From positions 60,619-124,618 of the forward strand of contig JAHJNJ010000002.1 of NCBI GenBank assembly GCA_018820925.1: a stretch of 64,000 nucleotides of DNA. The letters are read 5' to 3'. The notes beneath the pieces were generated by a model that worked only from the letters and a program-made list of their open reading frames with translations, ran no database searches and was not told where the DNA came from. The DNA comes from Gammaproteobacteria bacterium (GTDB lineage Bacteria; Pseudomonadota; Gammaproteobacteria; Burkholderiales; Gallionellaceae). The translations under genes and the position numbers were made by a program. This document shows positions 26,372-34,441 of the stretch, piece after piece. Positions within the stretch are counted from its first letter, which is position 1. Each line of letters starts with the position of its first letter.

Positions 26372-26879
26372 AAACTTGGTGACCACGGCAGCCGGATCGA
26401 GATGAGTCCGACTGCCGCAACCCCCACCGGACAAGCAACTTGCCCGGGATCATCAGTAAGCGTTTTCCTGCCCCTCCCCCATCCCACTCTCCCCTTTTGG
26501 GGGGAGGGGTCTTTTTTTGATCATTAGAAATACGCGACTGCATTATTAATTTACCAGATTAATCAGGGAAATTGTCACAAAATAACCCCATAGTCACATT
26601 GGAAGTATGGTTTCAATTCGCGCGATCAAGCATTCAAGCCGATCTGCAATTCCACCGGTCCGGATTTTTCCTCGCAGAGCTCTGTTGCAGTTGTATTACA
26701 AATCAATACCAGAAATATGGTCATACAGGTCGTGCATCGTGAAATTTTTGTTACAAGGCGGGTTTTGAAAATTTTCGCGGCAGAATCCGCCCCGAATTCT
26801 CAATAGGGGGAATTTGATTGATACCACCGGTCAGTGTCGTTGAGCGGTGCAAAAAACTTTAACTTGAGGAGCTTTGAAG
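26372..26879. other. 508-nt non-coding gap between ppsA and first porin
   Basis: The left part holds a strong candidate terminator (listed separately). The right part is AT-rich and must contain the porin promoter and 5' leader; no exact sigma-70 consensus pair stood out. No gene was seen. Confidence 0.4.
26471..26528 (+). terminator. Rho-independent terminator downstream of ppsA
   Basis: CCCCTCCCCC (26471-26480) or the inner CTCCCC can pair with GGGGGGAGGGG (26509-26519), followed by TCTTTTTTT. It lies about 100 nt after the ppsA stop and probably closes the rnf/ppsA transcription unit. Confidence 0.6.
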
Positions 26880-27905
26880 ATGCAAAAGAAACTGATCGCA
26901 CTGGCTGTGGCCGCTGCTTTTTCCGCCCCGGCGTTCGCCGACAACGCCAACGTTAGCCTTTATGGCAAGGCATTCCTGACGCTGGATTCCATCAACAGCA
27001 ACCAGGACGGCGCGGTAAGCAAAATGCGCATCAATTCCAACGCGTCGCGTTTCGGCGTGAAGGGCAGCGAAGATCTGGGCGACGGTCTGAAGGCCATCTA
27101 CCAATTCGAAGTGCAAATGGACGGCGACGGCAGCGGCGGCAACGGCCTGGGCAACGGCACCCGCAACACCGCAGTAGGTCTGGCAGGCGGTTTCGGCGAA
27201 CTGACACTCGGTTACTGGGATACGCCTTACAAGGTCACGCACAACAAGATCGAACTGTTCGACAACACGACCGTGTTCAGCGCGACCAACCTGATCGGCA
27301 AAGCGACTGCCACCGGTGGTACCAGCTACGTGACTCGCCAAAAGAACATGATCCAGTACAAGTCCCCGTCGCTGGGCGGTGTAAAGATCGCGGCACTGTA
27401 CAGCCCGGACGAAGCCAAGACCTCCACCACCAACAAGACCGTGCTGTCGCTCTCCGCCACGTATGACCAGGACGGAATTTATGCGGCTTTCGGCTATGAC
27501 AGCCGTCCGGATCTGACCACGACCGGCCAGACAGACAACGCAATGCGTCTGGTGGGCAGGTACGATTTCGGCGGTGCATGGGTAGGCGCGACGGTCGAGC
27601 GCATCAAGGTAAATGCAGCGACTGCTTACACGCAAAGCAACATGGAACTGGTTGGCGCAGTCAAGCTGGATGCAAGCAGCATCGCACTGAGCTACGCCAA
27701 GAACGGCAAGACTTCCGTGGAGAACACCGGCGCCAACCAGGTTTCACTGCGCTACGGTTACAACTTCTCCAAGCGCACGGAAGCCTTCGCAGCCTACACC
27801 TCGCTGAAGAACGACTCCGCCGCGACGTACGCACCAATCTACTCCGGTGCAACGGCTGGTTCCACCCAGACCGCGCTGGGCGTGGGCCTGATCCACTCCT
27901 TCTGA
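26880..27905 (+). CDS. General porin, Gram-negative (betaproteobacterial porin_4 type)
   Basis: 341 residues. The ATG at 26880 follows GAGGAG with eight-base spacing; an in-frame TTG lies two codons earlier. Signal peptide MQKKLIALAVAAAFSAPAFA. The mature part begins DNANVSLYGKAFLTLDSI and contains MRINSNASRFGVKGSEDLGDGLKAIYQFE, the typical first strands and loop of betaproteobacterial trimeric porins. It ends LGVGLIHSF with a C-terminal phenylalanine for outer-membrane insertion. It forms a diffusion channel; substrate unknown. The signal peptide is nearly identical to that of the second porin downstream. Confidence 0.92.
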   Translation: MQKKLIALAVAAAFSAPAFADNANVSLYGKAFLTLDSINSNQDGAVSKMRINSNASRFGVKGSEDLGDGLKAIYQFEVQMDGDGSGGNGLGNGTRNTAVGLAGGFGELTLGYWDTPYKVTHNKIELFDNTTVFSATNLIGKATATGGTSYVTRQKNMIQYKSPSLGGVKIAALYSPDEAKTSTTNKTVLSLSATYDQDGIYAAFGYDSRPDLTTTGQTDNAMRLVGRYDFGGAWVGATVERIKVNAATAYTQSNMELVGAVKLDASSIALSYAKNGKTSVENTGANQVSLRYGYNFSKRTEAFAAYTSLKNDSAATYAPIYSGATAGSTQTALGVGLIHSF

Positions 27906-28230
27906 TCGGGCTGTGGCGAAATAATGACTGCCATCTGAGGCAAGTCAGGCTTCAATGCAAGACGGGCGCCCTCGGGTGTCCGTTTTGCATTTTTAGTCAA
28001 ACAACAAACTTAGAAAGCGAATACAAGCAATTGAAAAATCCCGAGTATTCCGCTGGTAAATTCCCTGTGGCAAAAAAGACACAGAATGTCTCTTTATTGC
28101 ACACCAGACATTGAAACGGAAAGTGGGCAATGATACTTTGCGCCTCGGACTAGGCGGGAACCCCCACTGATCCATCCATTTCGCTAGGGATTGGCCCGAT
28201 ACGAAAATGAAACCCTGAGGAGATTATTAA
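27906..28230. other. 325-nt gap between the two porin genes
   Basis: Contains the terminator of the first porin at 27956-27995 and the leader of the second porin, whose ATG follows GAGGAG at 28216-28221. No gene seen. Confidence 0.5.
27956..27995 (+). terminator. Rho-independent terminator after first porin
   Basis: A long stem TGCAAGACGGGCGCCC (from 27956) pairs with GGGTGTCCGTTTTGCA using a few G-T pairs around a two-base loop, and is followed by TTTTT. Confidence 0.75.
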
Positions 28231-29373
28231 ATGCAAAAGAAAATTATTGCTTTGGCTATCGCAGCTGCATTCTCTGCCCCGGCATTTGCTGAAGTTACCG
28301 TGTACGGCGTGGTTGACGCTACTGTTGCCAGCGTTTCCGGCGACGACCAGAAGAGCGATATGCAAGCCCTTTCCGGCGGCTTGGCTTCTTCCCGCATCGG
28401 CGTTGTGACTGTTGAAGACTTGGACAACGGCATGAAGGCTGTTGCCAAAGTGGAATACAGCCTGGACACACAAACTGCCGGCGGTGTTGGCAATGCGCGT
28501 CAGGAAATGCTGGCACTGGCCGGCGGTTTCGGTACCTTTGCTACCGGCTACCTGCAAACCACCGGCTATGACTGGGCTTCGAAATTCGACCCGACCGCCG
28601 GTTCTTTCGTGTCTCCGCTGCAATCCATGACCCGCGGCGGCGGATTCCTGGTTGGTTCCGCTACGGTCGCTGCACGCGCTCAACGCGCTCTGGCCTACAT
28701 CTCTCCCGACATGAGCGGCGTGACCGTGGCCGTGAACTACTCCACGGACACTGATGCTTATACCCTCCTCGGTGCATCCGTTGGTCAGACTGGCTACGGT
28801 AACCTGGGCCAGCCGTCGACACTCGCAGCGGATATGAAGGTTCCTGCTTACCTGATTTCCGTGACCTATACCGGCGTGCCAAATCTGGCTGTAGGTGGCG
28901 TGATCGCCAATCTCAAGGCTGACCAAATCGACACAAAGGTTGACGACATCGCTTTGGGTGCTTCCTATGACTTGGGCGTAGTCAAGCTGTTCGGTACCTA
29001 CCAAACCACCAAGTGGGCTGATAACGTGGATTCTATGACTCACAAGGCGATGTCGCTCAGTGCAGTGGCACCGGTTGGTCCTGGCGCAATTGCATTCAGC
29101 TATGCCAAGTTTACCGCTGATGGCAAGATAACTGGAGATGTAGGCGCCAATGGCATGACTTTGGCTTACCTGCAAGGCCTGTCCAAGACCACGACGCTGT
29201 ATGCCGGTATTGAGAAGGTTTCCCAAGGCGCCGACGCAGATGTATTCAGCGTGGGTAACAACGCGCTCGGTTCTGGCTCGGCAGCTCAAGGCGCGCTGGT
29301 TCCGGGTCTGGGTACTCTGAAATCGGGCGGCAGCAGCCAGGCAATCTTCGTTGGCCTGAACAAGAAGTTCTAA
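28231..29373 (+). CDS. Porin family protein, paralogue of preceding porin
   Basis: 380 residues, ATG behind GAGGAGATTATTAA. Signal peptide MQKKIIALAIAAAFSAPAFA. The mature part starts EVTVYGVVDATVASVSGDD, with SSRIGVVTVEDLDNGMKAVAKVEYSLDTQ corresponding to the RFG/GxEDLG region of classic porins, and ends AIFVGLNKKF (C-terminal Phe). Its loops are enriched in small residues and differ markedly from the first porin, so channel selectivity probably differs. A clean terminator follows. Confidence 0.9.
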   Translation: MQKKIIALAIAAAFSAPAFAEVTVYGVVDATVASVSGDDQKSDMQALSGGLASSRIGVVTVEDLDNGMKAVAKVEYSLDTQTAGGVGNARQEMLALAGGFGTFATGYLQTTGYDWASKFDPTAGSFVSPLQSMTRGGGFLVGSATVAARAQRALAYISPDMSGVTVAVNYSTDTDAYTLLGASVGQTGYGNLGQPSTLAADMKVPAYLISVTYTGVPNLAVGGVIANLKADQIDTKVDDIALGASYDLGVVKLFGTYQTTKWADNVDSMTHKAMSLSAVAPVGPGAIAFSYAKFTADGKITGDVGANGMTLAYLQGLSKTTTLYAGIEKVSQGADADVFSVGNNALGSGSAAQGALVPGLGTLKSGGSSQAIFVGLNKKF

Positions 29374-29419
29374 TTTCAGACTTCTGCAATATGCCGGTTA
29401 ATCCGGTGCAACACACTGA

Positions 29420-29446
29420 ACGGCCACCTTCGGGTGGCCGTTTTTA
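29420..29446 (+). terminator. Rho-independent terminator after second porin
   Basis: ACGGCCACC-ttcg-GGTGGCCGT (stem 29420-29428 and 29433-29441, UUCG-type tetraloop) followed by TTTTATTTG. Confidence 0.9.
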
Positions 29447-29514
29447 TTTGACAGGCATCGTTGATTACCTGCATTCAGTGAAAGTTGATGCAAGAGAGTA
29501 CCCGATGCTGATGC

Positions 29515-29546
29515 ACATAAAAGTAAAGCATGCTTTACTTTTATGT
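29515..29546. promoter_or_regulatory. Perfect 32-bp palindrome, candidate operator of the XRE/nucleotidyltransferase pair
   Basis: The half-site ACATAAAAGTAAAGCA is followed directly by its exact reverse complement, with no mismatch. It ends 23 nt before the chosen start of the XRE regulator gene, where an autoregulating antitoxin would bind. An alternative ATG for that gene lies inside the palindrome. Confidence 0.7.
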
Positions 29547-29569
29547 CTGGTTTCACTAAACTGCAAAGC

Positions 29570-30055
29570 ATGAATATTTCCACTATTGGCGCAATTATCA
29601 GGAAAGAAAGGGAGTCCTGCGGCTTGACGCAAGGGGCTCTGGCGGAGTTAGCGCACGTTTCCAGGGTGACTATCGTAAACCTTGAGAACGGCAAAGTGGG
29701 TGACATTGGCGCCGTCAAACTTTCCGAAATTGCCGAGAATGTCGGGATTTCATTGTTTTCAACGGGGAAGAAAGCGGACTTCGTCAAGATGACGCTGGGC
29801 AACGTCAACACGAGCTACAAGACCACCATGTCCGAATCCGATCTGGAACAGTTCATGCTCAGTGGCAAGATCCAGCCGGGACTGGAAGGACAAGTGTTGC
29901 ACTTGATTGATGAGACGCCTGTCTCGCTTGTCTCCAGCGCCGTCAAGCAAATTGCCGCGAAGAAAAACATCAGAGCCAAGTTGATCTGGAAGAATCTGGC
30001 CAGGGTTGCCGCCGATATCAAGTCACCAATCAAGTTCTGGAGCTATGTTGGTTAA
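29570..30055 (+). CDS. XRE-family helix-turn-helix protein, probable antitoxin
   Basis: 161 residues from ATG 29570 (ATG 29543, within the palindrome, would add nine). The N-terminal HTH is clear: IGAIIRKERESCGLTQGALAELAHVSRVTIVNLENGKVGDIG. The C-terminal about 95 residues (from KADFVKMTLGNVNTSYK) form an unknown domain that could bind the partner. The next gene starts 11 nt before this one ends and encodes a nucleotidyltransferase-like protein. The pair therefore looks like a toxin-antitoxin or phage-defence module with an antitoxin-regulator and upstream operator. Confidence 0.8.
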   Translation: MNISTIGAIIRKERESCGLTQGALAELAHVSRVTIVNLENGKVGDIGAVKLSEIAENVGISLFSTGKKADFVKMTLGNVNTSYKTTMSESDLEQFMLSGKIQPGLEGQVLHLIDETPVSLVSSAVKQIAAKKNIRAKLIWKNLARVAADIKSPIKFWSYVG

Positions 30056-30737
30056 GTCGCCGCTTCACTTTCCGGAAGGTTCATGGAAGAGTCTTCTGGA
30101 AAGAGCATTCTGGCTCATGGATTCCTTCAAATCGGATGGATTCACTCTTCCGCGCTGGAGCCTTGGCGGTGGTACGGTACTCATGTTTTACTACGGTCAC
30201 CGCAAGAGCAAGGATATAGACATATTTGTTCCTGATCCCCAGTTCCTGGGCTATGTAAATCCGCGCTTGGGCGGAAGAGGCGAGGAGGTCACTTCCAACT
30301 ACAAGGATGGTACGGAATTCGTGAAGCTGTTCCTGCCCGAAGGTGAAATCGATTTCGTCGCATCACCGACATTGACGGAAAATCCGTTCGAAGAGCACGA
30401 AGTGCTGGGTAGAAACGTGCTGCTGGAAACGCCGGTCGAGATTGTAGCCAAGAAACTTTGGTACCGCGGAGACAGGGCTACGCCGCGCGATCTGCTCGAT
30501 CTCGCTTTGGTAATTGAACATCACCACAGCGAGATTCTGGATCATGGCGACGTGTTTGCGAAGAACATCGAGGCATTCACTGAGCAGTGCGGTTCGCGCA
30601 GAGTTGCCATGCGGCCTGCGTTCGACGAAATCGAGAAGATTGACTTCAAACCAGACTACGATGAGTGCCTGGATCGTGCAAACAGCCTCAAGTCAGAGCT
30701 ACTGAAAAAATCCATATCAACCCATAGTTCCAGTTAA
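30045..30737 (+). CDS. Nucleotidyltransferase AbiEii/AbiGii-type protein, probable toxin
   Basis: 230 residues from ATG 30045, overlapping the XRE gene by 11 nt. The catalytic core of the nucleotidyltransferase fold is visible: WSLGGGTVLMFYYGHRKSKDIDIF (GG-x-DxD layout), then EGEIDFVASP as a third acidic position and PVEIVAKKLWYRGDRATPRDLLDLALV, the helix typical of AbiEii-like proteins. Such toxins modify RNA or nucleotides and arrest growth; the target here is unknown. The paired HTH gene and palindrome support a toxin-antitoxin-like unit, although a regulatory transferase is an alternative. Confidence 0.78.
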   Translation: MLVKSPLHFPEGSWKSLLERAFWLMDSFKSDGFTLPRWSLGGGTVLMFYYGHRKSKDIDIFVPDPQFLGYVNPRLGGRGEEVTSNYKDGTEFVKLFLPEGEIDFVASPTLTENPFEEHEVLGRNVLLETPVEIVAKKLWYRGDRATPRDLLDLALVIEHHHSEILDHGDVFAKNIEAFTEQCGSRRVAMRPAFDEIEKIDFKPDYDECLDRANSLKSELLKKSISTHSSS

Positions 30738-30782
30738 TCAGTTGCAACTCATCGCAACAGTCAGAACGTTAGGAGAAACATC

Positions 30783-31409
30783 ATGCTGAATCTGGATAGC
30801 CTGATCATTGAATTCGACAAAGGCTTGCGCACGCTGTTTGCCAAAGCGCCGACGGCGCGGCCTTACCCCGACGCGGATATCGCCGATGCGGAGTTGAGTG
30901 AAGCGGAAAAGAAACATGCCGCCGCACTGATGCGCATCAACCATACCGGCGAGATCTGCGCGCAGGCTTTATATCAGGGGCAGGCGCTGACGGCGCGCGA
31001 TCCTGTGGTGCAGGAGAAACTGAAACTGGCCGCATGGTAAGAAACCGAGCACCTGGCCTGGACCTCGCATCGCGTGTATGAGCTGGGCGGCAGGCTGAGC
31101 CTGCTCAACCCGTTCTGGTACACCGGTTCGCTGGCGCTGGGGGCGCTGGCCGGCGCGCTGGGGGACAAATGGAACTTGGGATTTTTGGCCGAGACCGAGC
31201 GCCAGGTCGGCGCGCACCTGCAAAGCCATCTGGACGGCTTGCCGCCGCAGGATGCCAAGAGCCGCGCCGTGGCGCAGCAGATGTATGTGGATGAGGTCGG
31301 ACATGCCGATATGGCGGTGGAACTGGGGGCGGCGGAACTGCCGTTGCCGGTGAAACTGGCGATGCGCGGGATGTCGAAGGTGATGACGAAGACGGTTTAT
31401 TGGGTTTGA
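30783..31409 (+). pseudogene. coq7: Demethoxyubiquinone hydroxylase (Coq7) gene interrupted by one in-frame TAA
   Basis: A single frame of 209 codons encodes a complete Coq7-like protein except for TAA at 31038-31040 (codon 86). Upstream are [20 protein letters not shown] and [16 protein letters not shown] (first Glu ligand); downstream are [20 protein letters not shown] (E-x-x-H ligands) and [15 protein letters not shown]. The stop falls where family members have the first Glu of the EE-x-x-H element, so a single GAA to TAA change explains it. Both flanks are otherwise intact, so the lesion is recent, an assembly or read error, or the product is split. Coq7 performs the last hydroxylation in aerobic ubiquinone synthesis. 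Confidence 0.85.
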
Positions 31410-31415
31410 TTTGAC

Positions 31416-31494
31416 GTAGGGTGGGTACGTTGTTGGTGCCCACGCGGAAACAAGTGCTACTACAGCGTGGGCACAAACAACGTGCCCACCCTAC
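31416..31494. repeat. Dispersed inverted repeat, family C
   Basis: Left arm GTAGGGTGGGTACGTTGTTG then GTGCCCACGC (31416-31445); right arm GCGTGGGCACAAACAACG then TGCCCACCCTAC (31465-31494). It lies between convergent coq7 and the osmC-like gene, so it may serve both as a terminator. A second copy lies at 37819-37897. Confidence 0.85.
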
Positions 31495-31498
31495 AGAA

Positions 31499-31915
31499 TC
31501 ATCCCTCCACAATTTCGTAATCGTGCGTCACCTCTGCCACCTTTCCCAGCATGATCGATGCCGAGCAGTATTTGTTCGCCGACAGGTCGATGGCGCGTTC
31601 GACTTGCTCGCGTTTGAGGTCTTTGCCGGTGATGACGAAATGCAGGTGGATTTTGGTGAATACCTTGGGGTCTGCCTCGGCGCGTTCCGACTGGACATCC
31701 ACCACGCAATCGGTGATCTGCTGGCGCGATTTTTTCAGGATGTTTACCACGTCGTAAGCGGTGCAGGCACCGGTGCCGAGCAGCAGCATCTCCATCGGCC
31801 TGGGGCCGAGATTGCGTCCGCCGCCTGCGGGCGGGCCATCCATCAAGACTGCATGGCCGCTCTCGGTTTCGCCGAGAAAAGAGACTTCTTCTACCCATTT
31901 GATGCGTGCTTTCAT
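31499..31915 (-). CDS. OsmC/YhfA-family protein
   Basis: 138 residues from the ATG behind GAGGTG (start MKARIKWVEE). The two redox cysteines of the family are present: GTGACTAYDVV and SANKYCSASIMLGK. OsmC-type proteins reduce organic peroxides; the YhfA branch has less defined function. Its length and the GGRNLGPRPMEMLLLGTGAC segment place it in the short, single-domain group. Confidence 0.88.
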   Translation of the reverse strand: MKARIKWVEEVSFLGETESGHAVLMDGPPAGGGRNLGPRPMEMLLLGTGACTAYDVVNILKKSRQQITDCVVDVQSERAEADPKVFTKIHLHFVITGKDLKREQVERAIDLSANKYCSASIMLGKVAEVTHDYEIVEG

Positions 31916-32012
31916 GTGCCACCTCGCTGGTTTGTTTTTATGGTGTGCCGTTATCCCGGACGGCAATTCATGCCTGAAACAGGCGATGAAGTCGGCGCTC
32001 CCGCCGATCCGG

Positions 32013-32768
32013 TCAATAGCGTGATTTTAGCCGATACCAGAGCATTCCGATCAACTCATGCATGAATATCCTGCTGTCGTGCAGCGCATTGGCATTCGGG
32101 ACGAATGCCAGAAAACCGGTCCGGTAGCGCGTGGTATAGGCGGTGGGGGCGGGGACGACCTGGAACCCCGCGCGCTGAAAGGATTGCACCGCCCGCGCCA
32201 TGTGCCAGGCATGGGTGACCAGATAAATGCGCGTTATGCCGTCCTGGTTGAGTACCTGCCGGCTTAGCCGTGCGCTCTCCAGTGTGTTGTCCGATGCGCC
32301 TTCCGCCCAGCGCACCGGCACATGGAATTCCTGTTCCAACACCAGCTTCATCTGCGCTGCCTCGGAGGTGCTGTTGCCCAGCGGTGCGCCGCCTGTGACC
32401 AGGATGGGCTTGCCGGTTTCGCGCTGGAGTTTGGCGGCAAAGCGCAGCCGTTCCAGGGTGGCTGCGGCGACCGTATCGCCGCCGTATTCCGGCGCGTGAA
32501 AATAGGTTCCCCCGCCCAGTACGACGATGGCATCGGCCAGTGGTTTTTTGGTGTCGGTGACGTAGGGTTCGCCTTCCAGCCCCTGCAGCAAAGCCTCGGC
32601 AAAAAAAGGCGTGGAAAACAGCCACAAGAATACGGTGGAGGTGGTGAGCAGAACGCGCGCGATAAACGGGCGTTTGTGCCACAGCCACAGGCCAAGCGCG
32701 GCAACGAGCAACAGATTGAGCGGCGGCAACAGGAACGCACTGACGAGGTTGGTGAAGAACCAGGACAT
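32013..32768 (-). CDS. YdcF/ElyC-like DUF218 membrane protein
   Basis: 251 residues from MSWFFTNLV. Two N-terminal membrane helices (FLLPPLNLLLVAALGLWLW; VLLTTSTVFLWLFSTPFF) precede a DUF218 domain: ADAIVVLGGGTYFHAPEYGG, KPILVTGGAP, EGASDNTLESARL, IYLVTHAWHMARAVQSFQRAG. Proteins such as ElyC and SanA of this family affect envelope and lipid-carrier or peptidoglycan homeostasis. An upstream in-frame ATG would add 23 non-conserved residues. Confidence 0.88.
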   Translation of the reverse strand: MSWFFTNLVSAFLLPPLNLLLVAALGLWLWHKRPFIARVLLTTSTVFLWLFSTPFFAEALLQGLEGEPYVTDTKKPLADAIVVLGGGTYFHAPEYGGDTVAAATLERLRFAAKLQRETGKPILVTGGAPLGNSTSEAAQMKLVLEQEFHVPVRWAEGASDNTLESARLSRQVLNQDGITRIYLVTHAWHMARAVQSFQRAGFQVVPAPTAYTTRYRTGFLAFVPNANALHDSRIFMHELIGMLWYRLKSRY

Positions 32769-32857
32769 TGATTTTTGCAAACCCGTGTTGATAGGTGCGC
32801 CATTATCGCAGAGGCAACCGACATCGGGTGTCGTCACAATAAAATCATCAGAGCGTC

Positions 32858-33760
32858 ATGAAAGTTTCGCATGTCGCAGCGAAACTGCGCGGCATGAAGA
32901 TTCTGTTCAAATACTGGCGCTGGCTGGTTCCGTTGCTGTTGTGGAGTGCGGATGCCAATGCGTGGGGACTTTACACCCATGTCTATTTTGCCCAACTGCT
33001 GCTGTGGGCGGTGCCGCTCACCGATCCGCGCTATCGGCGCGCCATCAAATCTTTCCCGAAACTGGTGCTGGCCGGCGCCTGTCTGCCGGATCTGGCGCTG
33101 TTGAGCGAACGCCCGTGGGGTGAGCCGTTTTCGACGACCCACCAATGGCAGCGCGCCAGAAAATTGCTGGACGACGCGCAGAGCGACGAGGAATACGCCC
33201 TGTCGCTCGGCTTCGTCAGCCACCTGCTGGTGGACGTGATTGCGCACAACCACTTTGTGCCGGCACACGAGAGGATGTGGGGCAATGTGCCGTTGCTGAC
33301 GCATGCCGCCTGCGAATGGGCCATGGACATGCATGTCCGTCCGCAGCTGTTTGCCGAGCCGGGCGAATTAATGCGCACGCACCAGACCGAATTGGCGGAA
33401 TACGTGGCGCAGCATTTCGCCTGTTCACGGCCTTTGGCCGCGCGCGGTGTGGCCATGCTGGCGGGGGCGGAGAATCTGCTGCGTACCAGCCGCCTGTCGC
33501 ATCTGTGCTATCACGGTGCGCGGGTGCTTGATGCCGGGATGCAGCGCCGCTTCAATTATTACCTGAGCGAAACCGGTGCACGCCTGACGCATATCGACCG
33601 CATCCTGCTGGGCGAAGAGCCTGTGTGGGATGCCAATCCGCATGCCGACGATCCGGATGTGCGGCAGCGCATCGAATTGGTAACGCCGCTACAGTTGGCA
33701 TACCGGATCCCGCTGCCGCAGGATGTGTTCAGTATTCAGTCGGTAGTCGCTAGACGTTAG
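32858..33760 (+). CDS. Zinc-dependent phospholipase C-like exported protein
   Basis: 300 residues from ATG 32858; ATG 32894 would give a more compact signal peptide (MKILFKYWRWLVPLLLWSADANA). Cleavage before WGLYTH would expose a mature N-terminal Trp, which is itself a zinc ligand in this fold. Other likely ligands are in LGFVSHLLVDVIAHNH and the D/H-rich segments ACLPDLALL, NHFVPAHERM, THAACEWAMDMHV. It probably hydrolyses phospholipid head groups in the periplasm. The convergent neighbour is a PAP2 phosphatase, and diacylglycerol kinase and ornithine-lipid genes lie nearby. Confidence 0.8.
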   Translation: MKVSHVAAKLRGMKILFKYWRWLVPLLLWSADANAWGLYTHVYFAQLLLWAVPLTDPRYRRAIKSFPKLVLAGACLPDLALLSERPWGEPFSTTHQWQRARKLLDDAQSDEEYALSLGFVSHLLVDVIAHNHFVPAHERMWGNVPLLTHAACEWAMDMHVRPQLFAEPGELMRTHQTELAEYVAQHFACSRPLAARGVAMLAGAENLLRTSRLSHLCYHGARVLDAGMQRRFNYYLSETGARLTHIDRILLGEEPVWDANPHADDPDVRQRIELVTPLQLAYRIPLPQDVFSIQSVVARR

Positions 33761-33824
33761 TTGTTAGTTGGCGGACAACACCAAGCTGCGGATTTCATTT
33801 CAATCTCAATTTCAACAGCAGATG

Positions 33825-33903
33825 CGTAGGATGGGTTGAGCGTAGCGATACCCATCGCCTGCAAAAAACATGATGGGTATCGCTACGCTCAACCCATCCT
33901 ACG
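33825..33903. repeat. Perfect 32-bp inverted repeat, family B
   Basis: Arms 33825-33856 and 33872-33903 are exact reverse complements (arm begins CGTAGGATGGGTTGAGCG and ends CGATACCCATC) with a 15-nt loop. It sits between two convergent genes and may act as a bidirectional terminator. Confidence 0.92.
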
Positions 33904-33910
33904 GTAATGA

Positions 33911-34441
33911 TCAGAAAGCGAGCGAGATGCCGGCGATCATCGCCCCCAGCGCCGCGCCTGCCAGCACATCGCTGGGATAGTGCAGGCCGAGGATCGGGCG
34001 CGACAATCCGACCATTGTGGCGAATGGAACCACCAGCCAGAACAGGCCGGGGTAATAGGCCAGCACGACGATGCTGAATGCAGCTGCGTGCATGGTGTGG
34101 CCGGAGGGGAAGCTGAACTGGTCCAATGTCTTGCCCACGCACTGGATGGCCGGGTAGACGTTGAACGGGCGCGGGCGCAGTGTCTTGCCCTTGATGAATT
34201 TATACAGCGCGGTGCCGAGCAGGCCCACGGCGATCATGTGCAGCACGGGGAACAACGCATCGGCACCGTCCGCGATCAGCAGCACGATCATCAGCGTGTA
34301 CCAGAACACGCCGTCGCCCAGACGGCTGGCGAGGCGGAACAAATTGCGCACTGTAAAGTTGCGGCTGCGCCGGTTGCAAAAGGCGCAGAGTTCCGCGTCC
34401 CAGGTCTTAATCTGTTGCAGCTGAAAGCTCAGGTTGGACAT
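33911..34441 (-). CDS. PAP2-family membrane phosphatase
   Basis: 176 residues with about five membrane helices. All three PAP2 motifs are present: KGKTLRPRP, FPSGHTMHA and SRPILGLHYPSDVLAG, carrying the catalytic histidines. Such enzymes dephosphorylate phosphatidic acid, undecaprenyl diphosphate or related lipids on the outer face of the membrane. Its start overlaps the end of the glycosyltransferase gene by 35 nt, so the two are probably co-transcribed. Substrate is uncertain. Confidence 0.9.
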   Translation of the reverse strand: MSNLSFQLQQIKTWDAELCAFCNRRSRNFTVRNLFRLASRLGDGVFWYTLMIVLLIADGADALFPVLHMIAVGLLGTALYKFIKGKTLRPRPFNVYPAIQCVGKTLDQFSFPSGHTMHAAAFSIVVLAYYPGLFWLVVPFATMVGLSRPILGLHYPSDVLAGAALGAMIAGISLAF

